From: Undibacterium hunanense
GTDB lineage: Bacteria > Pseudomonadota > Gammaproteobacteria > Burkholderiales > Burkholderiaceae_D
Length of the DNA: 64,000 bases
Direction of reading: 5' to 3'
Assembly (NCBI RefSeq): GCF_014284335.1
Contig: NZ_JACOGF010000004.1
Span: forward strand, 124,001-188,000
Position numbers and translations under genes: made by a program. Position 1 is the first letter of the stretch, and the number at the start of each line of letters is the position of its first letter. Of the stretch, positions 42,135-50,744 are shown piece after piece. The notes under the pieces were generated by a model. It made no database searches. It saw nothing but the letters and a program-made list of their open reading frames with translations, and was not told the origin of the DNA.

Positions 42135-44018
42135 TTATTTGATTATTTCATGCCACTGCCTGTTGACCTGGCGTGGCCATGAAAAATGAAATACCGCGCC
42201 GCGTGGATGATTGCCGTCCAGACGTATCCTGCCACCCAGTGATTCCAGGGTCTTTTTGATGATGGCCAGGCCCATCCCGCTGCCTTCCACCTCATCACGT
42301 GGACGCAGGGTCTGAAACATCGTAAACACCCGTTCCCTGTGTTCTTCGGCGATGCCGGGGCCATCGTCTGCCACTGCAAATTCAAAGAAATGTTCAGTAT
42401 GGCTGGCGTGGATAATGATCTTCCCTGTTGCCTGATCATGGTGCTTGACTACATTGCTGATCAGATTGCGAAACACGAGTTCCAGCGGCACCTTATGTGC
42501 CGGGCATATGGGGAAATCGCCAATAAGCTCCAGCGTGAACGGGTGTTCGGCGCAACATAGTTCGAACACATCACGTATCAAGACTGCAAAATCAATATGC
42601 TCTATGTTGCCACCCAGTTGTCCGGCACGAAAATACAGCAACAGGTCGTCCAGTAATTTTTCCATGCGTTTGATACGAACCCGCATCAGGCGCAGGTGTT
42701 CATCCGTATCGGTATCTATTTTTCCGGCCAGGTCCTCTGTGAGCCAGGTCGCCAGTTGATCGACGCCACGCAAGGGTGATTTCAGATCATGCGAGGCGAC
42801 ATAGGCGAAATTATTCAATTCCTGATTGCGTCTTGATAGTTCATCAGTAAAGCGTTTTCGCTCCGAAATATCAACAATCGCCGACAGCACCTTGACGCCG
42901 TCTGCGGTTTGTATCGGGTTCAGTCCAATCTCGACCTGGAACTCGCTGCCGTCCTTGCGCAGTCCAAACAAGTCGCGGCCGCTACCCATGGCACGTGTAG
43001 TGGGGGTATTGAAATAGTCGCTGCGCAAACCCGGGTGCTGGGGGCGAAAACGTTCAGGTATCAGTATTTCCATGGGTTTGCCCAGCAATTCTTTCCTGGC
43101 GTAGCCAAACAGTTGTTCGGTCTGGGCATTGACCATTTCTATATAGCCGCGACTGTCTATCATCACCATGGCATTCGGTGCGGCTTCTACCACCAGGCGG
43201 AAGCGCTCTTCCTGACGTTTGCGTTCCGAAATATCGACAATCGCCGACAGCACCTTGATGCCGTCTGCCGTTTCTATAGGGTTCAATCCAATTTCAACCG
43301 GAAATTCGCTACCGTCCTTGCGCAGGCCATACAGGTCGCTGCCAATGCCCATCGCCCTTGTAGTGGGGACAGCAAAATAATCCATACGCAAGCCAGGATG
43401 ATGTTTGCGAAAGCGTTCAGGTATCAGAATTTCCATGGTTTTACCCAGCAATTCTGTCCTGTTGTAACCAAAAATGATTTCGGTCTGGGTATTCACCATT
43501 TCTATACAGCCACGGCCATCTATCATCACCATGGCATTCGGGGCGGCATCAACCACCTGACGAAAATGTCTTTCACTTTGCGTCAGCCGGTTTGCAATAC
43601 GATAAGCTTCACTGGAATCACGTACGATCATCGATATGCCTCTGAGCATCTGCTTCTGATCGTAGATGGGAGAAATACTCAGTCGTGTCGGTAGCTCTGC
43701 GGCATCTTTGCAACGGCGCATGGTTTCAAACTGACCTATTGGTGTGCCTTGCTGTAAAAGTTTGACCAGTGCTTCCTGATCGGGTAACTGGCCTTCAGGA
43801 AAAAGCAAGGTAAAGGGCTGATCCAGCACTTCGGCAAGGGTATAGCCAAAGATACGGCTGGCGGCACGGTTCCAACTGATGATGTCGCCTTTCATGTCGC
43901 AGGCAATAATGGCATCGTCAGAACTGTTGATGATGGATGCCAGCAAACTGTTGGCATCTGCTGTTAACTCATCTGGCCTGCCAGGAGAACGATCGTCATT
44001 GCTGTTAGACGGCACCAT
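42135..44018 (-). CDS. PAS-rich sensor histidine kinase
   Basis: The 627-residue cytoplasmic protein has three PAS domains (about 22-145, 150-270 and 271-393). A phytochrome-type HisKA domain follows, with FAYVASHDLKSPLRG and phospho-accepting His410, and then the ATPase domain with NLISNVVKH, DDGPGI and GSGMGLAI. No membrane segment is seen. PAS 2 and 3 are nearly the same sequence, repeated every 121 residues. It overlaps the REC-GGDEF-EAL gene by 14 bp, so the two are translationally coupled; together with the response regulator upstream they form one signalling unit. Ligand or cofactor of the PAS domains is unknown. Confidence 0.9.
   Translation of the reverse strand: MVPSNSNDDRSPGRPDELTADANSLLASIINSSDDAIIACDMKGDIISWNRAASRIFGYTLAEVLDQPFTLLFPEGQLPDQEALVKLLQQGTPIGQFETMRRCKDAAELPTRLSISPIYDQKQMLRGISMIVRDSSEAYRIANRLTQSERHFRQVVDAAPNAMVMIDGRGCIEMVNTQTEIIFGYNRTELLGKTMEILIPERFRKHHPGLRMDYFAVPTTRAMGIGSDLYGLRKDGSEFPVEIGLNPIETADGIKVLSAIVDISERKRQEERFRLVVEAAPNAMVMIDSRGYIEMVNAQTEQLFGYARKELLGKPMEILIPERFRPQHPGLRSDYFNTPTTRAMGSGRDLFGLRKDGSEFQVEIGLNPIQTADGVKVLSAIVDISERKRFTDELSRRNQELNNFAYVASHDLKSPLRGVDQLATWLTEDLAGKIDTDTDEHLRLMRVRIKRMEKLLDDLLLYFRAGQLGGNIEHIDFAVLIRDVFELCCAEHPFTLELIGDFPICPAHKVPLELVFRNLISNVVKHHDQATGKIIIHASHTEHFFEFAVADDGPGIAEEHRERVFTMFQTLRPRDEVEGSGMGLAIIKKTLESLGGRIRLDGNHPRGAVFHFSWPRQVNRQWHEIIK
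42862..43587 (-). repeat. Direct duplication of a 363-bp PAS-coding unit
   Basis: The segments beginning at 42862 and 43225 are highly alike at DNA level and offset by exactly 363 bp (121 codons). They encode PAS 3 and PAS 2 of the kinase. The outer limit at 43587 is approximate. Confidence 0.75.
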
Positions 44019-45825
44019 GGCGATATGTTCCTGTTAAAAAATCGATTTCAAATTGCTCGGCTGATAGGGGGCGAGAATAATAAAAACCTTGCAAGAGCTC
44101 ACAACCACGGTCAGTGCAGAATCTGGCCTGCTCAGCGGTTTCCACGCCTTCAGCCACCAGGGTCAATTCCAGAGTTTTGGCAAAGGCAATCATGGCAGCC
44201 AGCAAACGTTCCTGCGAAGCACCACGTCCTATACCTGCTATAAAGCTTTGGTCTATTTTTATAATATGAATAGGGAAATTTTTCAGATGACTGAATGATG
44301 AATAACCGGTGCCAAAATCATCCAGCGACAGTTTCAGTTTACGGGCTGCCAGCTTTAACAGGATACTGGCCACATGTTCCGGGTCGCGTATCAGTGCGTT
44401 CTCTGTGATTTCCAGTTCCAGGCACACCGGATCCAGGCCGCTGACGGCCAGCGCATTGTCCACGGTGGTTAGCAGATTATCTCCCTGCAACTGTATGGAT
44501 GAAACGTTCACGGCGACAGACAGATGCTGCACATTCAGATGCGGCAGGCTACGCCACTGCTGTAACTGTGTACACGCCGTGCGCATCACCCACTGATCAA
44601 TTTCAAACATCAATCCCAGTTCTTCCGCCATAGGCAGAAAAGTACCGGGTGCCAATATGCCCTCCTGTGGATGGTGCCAGCGCAACAGTGCTTCCATGCC
44701 ACCAAGGCTGCCATCCAGGGCATTGATTTTTGCCTGGTAATGAACTTTGAGCTGATTATTCTTCAGTGCGTATCGCAGGTCGCGTTCCAGATGCATGCGG
44801 TGACGTACTGCCTGATGCAGTTGATCAGAATAAAAATGACTCTGGTTGCGGCCCTCCTGCTTGGCACGGTACATGGCTATATCTGCACATTTCATCAGCT
44901 CGGTCGCATCGCTGGCGCAGGAACCAAAAACAGCGATACCTATGCTCATCGTCACATCCCATTCCAGTCCATCCAGCAGTATGGGTTTTTTGAAAGCATC
45001 AACAATACGGGTAGCCAGTAATATGGCCTGATCTACTCTCTCCATATCCTGTACCAGCACGACAAATTCATCCCCGCCCAGCCTTGCCAGCAAGTCACTA
45101 CCACGCGTGGTGGCACCCAGTCGGCGGGCTACTTTGATGAGTAACTGGTCACCAATGGCATGACCATACGTGTCATTCACATTTTTGAAGCGATCCAGAT
45201 CCAGCAGCAGTACCCCTAACTTGCCGTGCAGGTTTTCACGCTTTGCCCGGCTGGCGGCAAATTCCAGTGCACGTTCAAAATCATAGCGATTCGCCAGACC
45301 AGTCAGGGCATCATGTTCAGCAAGTTCACGTAACTGGTCATAGCTGCGATTGAGTTCAGTTTCCAGTTTGTGCCGGTGGCGGGCCTGATGCAAGGCGCGT
45401 AGCAGGCGACGTGCATTGACTTCTTCTTTCAGTAAAAAGTCCTGGGCACCGGCTTCTATTGCTTGTTCAGTCAGGGTGATATCTTCCTGATTCGTCAACA
45501 TGATAATTGCCGCGTGATGCGCCTTGTCCAGCCGCAAGCTTTTCAGTACCTCTATGCCGTCACGGTCAGGCAGGCGGTAGTCGAGCAGGATCACATCAAA
45601 TGCGGTGGCCTTGGCTTTCAACAAGCCGTCCAGTGCATTTTTGGCCTCTACAATATTGACGCTGACCGGCACCTGCTTCATGGCCCGTATGACAGAGCGA
45701 CGGTCCAGTTCGTCATCATCGATAATCAGGATTTGCAATGTGGATGTCTGTACCGGGATATTCAGCATACAAGCCCATGTTCGCAGGTGAGTGTGACGTG
45801 CGCCGGCTGACATATGTGCCAGCAT
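44005..45825 (-). CDS. Response regulator with GGDEF and EAL domains
   Basis: The 606-residue protein has a receiver domain (about 31-150, phospho-Asp82), a GGDEF domain with intact GGDEF (250-254) and RGSD inhibitory site (241-244), and an EAL phosphodiesterase domain. EAL lies at 378-380, NVSSIQLQ near 440, DDFGTGYSS at 502-510 and EGVE at 559-562. Both synthesis and breakdown of cyclic-di-GMP look possible, with phosphorylation choosing between them. ATG at 45825 has GGA at -9 and is used here; ATG at 45768 is an alternative. It lies between a single-domain response regulator and the kinase in one operon. Confidence 0.92.
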   Translation of the reverse strand: MLAHMSAGARHTHLRTWACMLNIPVQTSTLQILIIDDDELDRRSVIRAMKQVPVSVNIVEAKNALDGLLKAKATAFDVILLDYRLPDRDGIEVLKSLRLDKAHHAAIIMLTNQEDITLTEQAIEAGAQDFLLKEEVNARRLLRALHQARHRHKLETELNRSYDQLRELAEHDALTGLANRYDFERALEFAASRAKRENLHGKLGVLLLDLDRFKNVNDTYGHAIGDQLLIKVARRLGATTRGSDLLARLGGDEFVVLVQDMERVDQAILLATRIVDAFKKPILLDGLEWDVTMSIGIAVFGSCASDATELMKCADIAMYRAKQEGRNQSHFYSDQLHQAVRHRMHLERDLRYALKNNQLKVHYQAKINALDGSLGGMEALLRWHHPQEGILAPGTFLPMAEELGLMFEIDQWVMRTACTQLQQWRSLPHLNVQHLSVAVNVSSIQLQGDNLLTTVDNALAVSGLDPVCLELEITENALIRDPEHVASILLKLAARKLKLSLDDFGTGYSSFSHLKNFPIHIIKIDQSFIAGIGRGASQERLLAAMIAFAKTLELTLVAEGVETAEQARFCTDRGCELLQGFYYSRPLSAEQFEIDFLTGTYRHGAV

Positions 45826-45867
45826 AAATTCCAGTTTCTTGCATGTCGGCCTGGCATGGATTTTCCT

Positions 45868-46305
45868 TCAGGCAATGGGCAGTTCGACCAGGCGCCAGTA
45901 CCTGTCCAGCATCTCGATCACACGCATGAAGCCATCACCGACATGCTGTTTGACGATATAGCCGGCAACATGTTTGGAATACGCAAGCACCTTGTCCTGA
46001 TCATCTTGCGAAGTGGTCAGCACGAATACGACTGCGGATGACAAGGTTTTGTCCTGGCGCAGTTCTGCCAACATTTCCAGGCCATTCATGCGTGGCATAT
46101 TTATGTCAAGCAAGATCAGATAGGGGCGGGCCACACCATTTGGCTGGCGCAGGATTTGCAAGGCCTCTATCCCGTCATGCGCACGAACGATGGGGTTGGC
46201 GATCTTCAGTTTCTTCAGTGCGCGTTCTATGCCCAGCACATCCACATCGTCATCATCGACGATGAGTATCGTGACTGGTTTGGTCTGCGGGATGCTGTCT
46301 GACAT
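45868..46305 (-). CDS. Single-domain response regulator (Rcp1-like)
   Basis: The 145-residue protein is one receiver domain: acidic DDDDVD near 18-23, phospho-acceptor Asp in LILLDINMPRMNG near 68, TTSQDD and a Lys in IVKQHV. The C-terminal helix VIEMLDRYWRLVELP is typical of receivers paired with phytochrome-like or PAS kinases. It has no output domain, so it probably carries phosphate or competes with the REC-GGDEF-EAL protein downstream. ATG at 46305 is fixed by AAAGGTG upstream; the frame to 46404 is rejected. Confidence 0.88.
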   Translation of the reverse strand: MSDSIPQTKPVTILIVDDDDVDVLGIERALKKLKIANPIVRAHDGIEALQILRQPNGVARPYLILLDINMPRMNGLEMLAELRQDKTLSSAVVFVLTTSQDDQDKVLAYSKHVAGYIVKQHVGDGFMRVIEMLDRYWRLVELPIA

Positions 46306-46582
46306 TGGACACCTTTCACCGGCATAAGCTGTTAAATAGCACTCTACGGTAACATTGTTGCAATGTATTTTCCATGGCAGCAGATAAAAAACAGCGGGCT
46401 TCAAGAACTTGAAATGAGCGAATTAACATTCATATTATGCAAATATCAAGAATAGTGCAATATTGCTATTCTGCACTCCTGTTTTTTATGCCTTATGGCA
46501 ATGCTTGCCTATTGCAAGTGACTGAGAGAAGGGGATGTTGGAAAAAATCGCGAGGGCGATAATCAGTACACATCAATGTAGA

Positions 46583-46921
46583 TTAATGCAGATCAAGAAT
46601 GTCAGCCACAGCTTCCTGTAGCTGGGTGACCAGCTCAGGGTCCATGTACTTGTATTCATCCGGAATATCAAGCACATGGATGACTTTGTCGTTCAACACT
46701 TGTCTGTGCTCGGCCAGCAGGCGCGATTTGTGTTTTTCTTCCATGACGAAAATGACATCCGCCCATTGGATGTCGCTCATTGAAACCCTGTGTCTGGCAT
46801 TGGGGCTGGTGCCGCCGGAACGGGCCTGCACCATGGGATGGCGACGCCAGACTTGCTCCGCCGTTGGACTGCGCCATTGATTGCGGCTGCAAACAAATAA
46901 GATGTGGATGGGTGTATTCAT
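46583..46921 (-). CDS. Low-molecular-weight protein tyrosine phosphatase-like protein
   Basis: The 112-residue protein has the P-loop CSRNQWRS (Cys11 to Ser18, a Cx5R motif) at the N-terminus, as in LMW phosphatases, but is shorter than the usual 140-160 residues. A possible general-acid Asp is in the DIPDEYKYMDPE segment near 85. Small proteins of this type are common in proteobacteria and could act on phosphotyrosine or other phospho-substrates. It stands alone between two intergenic regions. Confidence 0.82.
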   Translation of the reverse strand: MNTPIHILFVCSRNQWRSPTAEQVWRRHPMVQARSGGTSPNARHRVSMSDIQWADVIFVMEEKHKSRLLAEHRQVLNDKVIHVLDIPDEYKYMDPELVTQLQEAVADILDLH

Positions 46922-47003
46922 CAGCTTGATCAGTGTATATCGAGGGCGAATCCGTGGCTGCGCATAACTAACTTCGCCCCACCAGCCATCTTTCTTTCAG
47001 TTT

Positions 47004-47666
47004 TCAGGAGTTGATCACCGCCGCCGTCATGGGCGAGCACAGGCTCCAGCCCAGTGCGGAATACAGCGCATAGCCATCTTCGGTTGCTACCAGTACGCCG
47101 GTATCAGCCTGTCTGGCAAAGGCGTGGTTGCTCAGCATCTGCATCAGCAATCTGCCCAGGCCTTTACGTCTGTGCGAGGGTTCAGTCACGATCTGGTCAA
47201 ACACCGCATAGCGTGCAGTCAGCGCCATTCTGCCCGTGGCTGCAATCTGGCCGTCAGGGCCAAGTGCCTTGATGCTTACCGCCTGCTCATCACCACCAAA
47301 CTGTATGGTATAGGCACCGGGCACATCAATGTCAACATGGGCAGTGATGGGTTTGCACATCAGGTATTCGACCGGTTTAAGGGTCCAGCGTGGCGGCAGC
47401 AAAGCCCCGATTTCACTGACTGGCGCACAGATCTTGATCCAGGTATCAGGGATACTCAGTTCATGTGCCAGCAACTGTATGGCAGACAGTGCCTGCCCCT
47501 GCAAGACATAGCGTTCCAGATGGCCGGGCAGACCAACATGGATTTTATAACCATAGCCCGCGAGCGCAAAAGCCGCTTCGGTGCCACGAGAGATCGTCCA
47601 GCCATGGACCCAGGCAGTAAGTATTTCATTCTTTTGCTGTTCGCTGTATGGGTTTGTAGTAGTCAT
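47004..47666 (-). CDS. GNAT family N-acetyltransferase
   Basis: The 220-residue protein has an N-terminal region of about 120 residues without clear family, then a GNAT domain: FDQIVTEPSHRRKGLGRLLMQML (about 155-177) contains the acetyl-CoA loop RRKGLG, and ATEDGYALYSALGWSLCSPM closes the fold. Substrate unknown. It lies in the same direction as the exported protein gene at 47721, with a 54-bp gap, so the two may be co-transcribed. Confidence 0.85.
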   Translation of the reverse strand: MTTTNPYSEQQKNEILTAWVHGWTISRGTEAAFALAGYGYKIHVGLPGHLERYVLQGQALSAIQLLAHELSIPDTWIKICAPVSEIGALLPPRWTLKPVEYLMCKPITAHVDIDVPGAYTIQFGGDEQAVSIKALGPDGQIAATGRMALTARYAVFDQIVTEPSHRRKGLGRLLMQMLSNHAFARQADTGVLVATEDGYALYSALGWSLCSPMTAAVINS

Positions 47667-47720
47667 GGTGGCTGGTTTATTCGGGCAGGTAGCAACAAGG
47701 TCCAGATTAACGGTGCCAGA

Positions 47721-48155
47721 TTAAAAGAACGGCATTTTCTTCAAGGTGCCACGCTCCACGGCACCGTAGCGGTCCTTGTCACTCTTGTCCTGGAATTTGG
47801 CCTCATATTCAAAGACATCATCGTGGAAAGAAAAATCTTCCCTGATGTCGTAGTTGATGTCTGACCATCTGGCGATCCAGTAGCCCTTGTTGCCCTTGAT
47901 TTTAATTTCCTTGATGACGGCTTTCTCTTTGACGATCTTGCCATTCAACATAGTCGCTTCCATCAGCACCGTTGAATCAGTGTTGAAGCTCATATTGATG
48001 CTTTTGATGCCGATGTTTGCCAGTGACAGTACATTCCCGTTGGCCATGGTCACGGCGTATTTTTCGTAACGGTATTTGCCAGCAATCAGCGCCATGTCGT
48101 TGGCAAAGCTGCTGGCTGTCATCAGGGAAAAAAGCAGTGCAATCACATATTTCAT
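47721..48155 (-). CDS. Exported protein of unknown function
   Basis: The 144-residue protein has a signal peptide (MKYVIALLFSLMTASSFA, cleavage before NDM) and a mature part made of alternating strands with many Lys and Asp, including GKYRYEKYAVTMANG and KGNKGYWIARW. This looks like a small periplasmic beta-barrel or lipocalin-like protein, but I recognise no family. ATG at 48155 with GGATG upstream is preferred to the frame start at 48191. Confidence 0.7.
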   Translation of the reverse strand: MKYVIALLFSLMTASSFANDMALIAGKYRYEKYAVTMANGNVLSLANIGIKSINMSFNTDSTVLMEATMLNGKIVKEKAVIKEIKIKGNKGYWIARWSDINYDIREDFSFHDDVFEYEAKFQDKSDKDRYGAVERGTLKKMPFF

Positions 48156-48288
48156 GGTCTGGCATCCGTTTGCATGGCAATAACAAGGCATGGGCTTGCT
48201 GGCGCGACCCAGTGGCCCGACATGCAGATGATAGCACTACCCCGTTGCCGTAGCGGCAAGTGGTCAGGGCAGTGCAGGGGGTAGTATA

Positions 48289-49986
48289 TTATTTGCCGAC
48301 TTCTTGCGCGGCCTTGCGCATGTTGGCCAGCGTCGCACCAGGGGTGATCAGATTGCCGTCATAACGTAATTCTATCAATGCGGGCAGGCTGTGCTGGCGG
48401 CTATGTGTGAGCGCACGTTCCAGTGCCGGTGCAAATTCTGCTGTGGTATTGACCACTTCCCCACTGGCACCAAAGGCGCGTGCCAGCGCTGCAAAATCAG
48501 GGTTATGCAATTCGGTGCCAGACACGCGCGCAGGGAATTCTTTTTCCTGATGCATGCGTATCGTGCCGTACATGCCATTGTTAAAAACAATGATGATGAC
48601 GCCAGCCTTGTATTGCACGGCGGTGGCCAGTTCCTGACCGTTCATCAGGTATTCACCATCACCGGCGAACGTGACGACGGTACGTTGCGGATCGATAATT
48701 TTGGCAGCAACGCCCGCTGGTACGCTGTAACCCATGGCGCCGGAAGTCGGGGCCAATTGGGTACGGAAACCACCATAGCGGAAGTAACGGTGTGCCCAGG
48801 TCGCATAGTTGCCGGCGCCATTCGTGATGATGGTATCTACCGGTGCCTGTTGCATCAGATCCTGTACGACCTGCCACAGGTTCAGCGGCGCATTTTCGCT
48901 GGCAAAAATCGCCGGTTCGGTTTGCCATGCCTGCAAATCTGCCCTGGCTTCGCCAACACTTGCACGCCACTTGCTGGCAGCATCCAGCGCTGCCATTTCT
49001 GCCAGTGCTTCGGCAATTTCCTTCATGCCGCTATTGATCATCAGATCAGCCTGGTAGACACGGCCCAGTTCCAGCGCATCGCTATGGATATGGATCAGCT
49101 TTTGTCTGGGTACTGGTGCTTCCAGTACGGTATAACCGCCGGTAGTCATTTCACCCAGGCGCGGACCGATGGCCAGGATCAGGTCGGCATCTCTGATTCG
49201 TTGTGCCAACTTGGGGTTGATGCCTATGCCTACGTCACCAATGTAATGCGGATGGCCATTGTCCATCAAATCCTGAAAGCGGAAAGTGCAAGCGACCGGC
49301 AAGTGATTGCTGACCGCAAATTCACTGATGTGCTGGCAGGATGCCGCATCCCAGCCGGTACCACCCAGCAAGACCAGTGGGCGTTGCGACACCGTCAGCA
49401 TATTGCGCAGTTGCGCCAGTTGCTGTGGCGAAGCCGATGCCTGGACTGGTGTGTAACGACGGGTATCTGCCACAGTGGCGACCTGTGCCAGCATGTCTTC
49501 CGGCAGGGCCAGCACTACCGGGCCGGGGCGGCCACTGGTAGCGACCTGGAAGGCGCGGGCTATATATTCTGGCACACGGTCTGCGCGGTCAATTTGCGCC
49601 ACCCATTTAGCCATCTGGCCAAACATGCGGCGATAGTCAATCTCCTGAAAGGCTTCACGTTCGACAAAGTCATTGCCAACCTGGCCTATGAATAAAATCA
49701 TTGGCGTCGAATCCTGATAGGCAGTATGCACGCCTATCGATGCATTGGTCGCGCCTGGCCCGCGTGTAACGAAACAGATGCCTGGCTTGCCGGTCATTTT
49801 GCCGTAGGCATCGGCCATGAAGGCTGCGCCACCTTCCTGGCGATTGATGATGAAGCGTATGGAGCTGTCATGCAACGCATCCAGTACCGGCAGGTAACTC
49901 TCGCCGGGTACACCGAATATGGTATCGACACCGTGGATTTGCAGTGCATCCACAATCAATTGACCGCCCGAACGAGATTTCAGCAT
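48289..49986 (-). CDS. Thiamine-diphosphate-dependent enzyme, acetolactate synthase-like
   Basis: The 565-residue protein has the three-domain layout of the acetohydroxyacid synthase/benzoylformate decarboxylase group. The N-terminal domain has the catalytic Glu in NRQEGGAAFMADAYGK (near 48), the central domain follows, and the C-terminal ThDP/Mg motif GDGEYLMNG ... VFNNGMYG is near 425-455. No small regulatory subunit (ilvN) is next to it, so it is more likely a catabolic 2-oxo-acid enzyme or glyoxylate carboligase-like protein than the biosynthetic IlvB. ATG at 49986 starts the conserved GGQLIVDALQIHGV region; the nine residues before it are hydrophobic and probably untranslated. Confidence 0.87.
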   Translation of the reverse strand: MLKSRSGGQLIVDALQIHGVDTIFGVPGESYLPVLDALHDSSIRFIINRQEGGAAFMADAYGKMTGKPGICFVTRGPGATNASIGVHTAYQDSTPMILFIGQVGNDFVEREAFQEIDYRRMFGQMAKWVAQIDRADRVPEYIARAFQVATSGRPGPVVLALPEDMLAQVATVADTRRYTPVQASASPQQLAQLRNMLTVSQRPLVLLGGTGWDAASCQHISEFAVSNHLPVACTFRFQDLMDNGHPHYIGDVGIGINPKLAQRIRDADLILAIGPRLGEMTTGGYTVLEAPVPRQKLIHIHSDALELGRVYQADLMINSGMKEIAEALAEMAALDAASKWRASVGEARADLQAWQTEPAIFASENAPLNLWQVVQDLMQQAPVDTIITNGAGNYATWAHRYFRYGGFRTQLAPTSGAMGYSVPAGVAAKIIDPQRTVVTFAGDGEYLMNGQELATAVQYKAGVIIIVFNNGMYGTIRMHQEKEFPARVSGTELHNPDFAALARAFGASGEVVNTTAEFAPALERALTHSRQHSLPALIELRYDGNLITPGATLANMRKAAQEVGK

Positions 49987-50084
49987 GATAAAAAATGGTA
50001 ATAGAAAAAACACTACGCTACCAGAAAGCCTGCTTAATTTGCATTGTAATTCCAGCTTTTGGACTGAATTATCGCTGAGTAAGG

Positions 50085-50090
50085 TAAAAT
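50085..50090 (+). promoter_or_regulatory. Likely -10 box of rnpB
   Basis: TAAAAT lies seven bases before the mature 5' end of the RNase P RNA. The best -35 candidates (TTGGAC at 50059 or GACTGA at 50062) are imperfect, so only the -10 box is called. Confidence 0.4.
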
Positions 50091-50097
50091 GCGGAGT

Positions 50098-50447
50098 GAA
50101 GCAGGCCAGACAATCGCTGGTTGCCGTGATTTATCATGGCGACGGGAGGAAGGTCCGGACTCCATAGAGCAGGGTGACGGCTAACGGCCGTACGTTGAAA
50201 GCCAGGGTGCAAGCCCGGGTATAAGACGAGGAATAGGGCCACAGAGACGAGCGTATTAAGTTACGGTGAAACGCGGTAACCTCCACCCGGAGCAATTTCA
50301 AATAGGCACGCGTTGATGTGGCTCGCGGAGCGTGCGGGTAGAAAGCTTGAGCGGCGGAGCAATCCGTCGCCTAGAGGAATGATTGTCATAGCAGATGGCA
50401 GCAATGTCTTATGCCGTAACAGAATCCGGCCTACCGGCCTGCTTTAT
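50098..50447 (+). ncRNA. rnpB: RNase P RNA
   Basis: The transcript has the conserved class A core: the 5' GAAGCAGGCCAGAC that opens helix P1, CGACGGGAGGAAGGTCCGGA in the CR-I region, GCAGGGTG and CCAGGGTGCAAGCCCGGG downstream, the ACAGAGACGAG stretch, GGTGAAACGCGGTAACCTCC (P10/11), and the CR-V AACAGAATCCGGCCTACCGGCCTGC end. The 3' GGCCTGCTTT pairs with the 5' GAAGCAGGCC to close P1. It matures the 5' ends of tRNAs. The T-rich sequence after the last helix may act as terminator. Confidence 0.96.
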
Positions 50448-50744
50448 TTTTACTTTGTTGCAGCGCAGTGTTTTTCTCCTTGCTGCTGTAACGGTGATCA
50501 GTCGCGTATTTTTTCGCTTCTTTCCATCTCCATTTCCACCCATTCCCCCATTTTCTTTGACATCAAATACCGCTTGCCTTGATTAAAAGGGCATGTTGTC
50601 TGATGACTGGCTGGTCAGTATCCTGCTGTAGATTGTCTCTACCAAGCATCATTCCCTGCAAGCAAGCCATTGCACTTAAAATACCGGTGGTACACTGGAT
50701 GCAGATAATAAATCGACGCATTTCAAACAAACTATTGCATACGC
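50448..50744 (+). other. Intergenic region after rnpB
   Basis: A T-rich 297-bp stretch in which I see no gene, clear promoter or repeat. Confidence 0.4.

Noticed and set aside
50313-50582. 89-codon open frame overlapping the end of rnpB
   Set aside because: Its first half is RNase P RNA and the rest is T-rich intergenic sequence.
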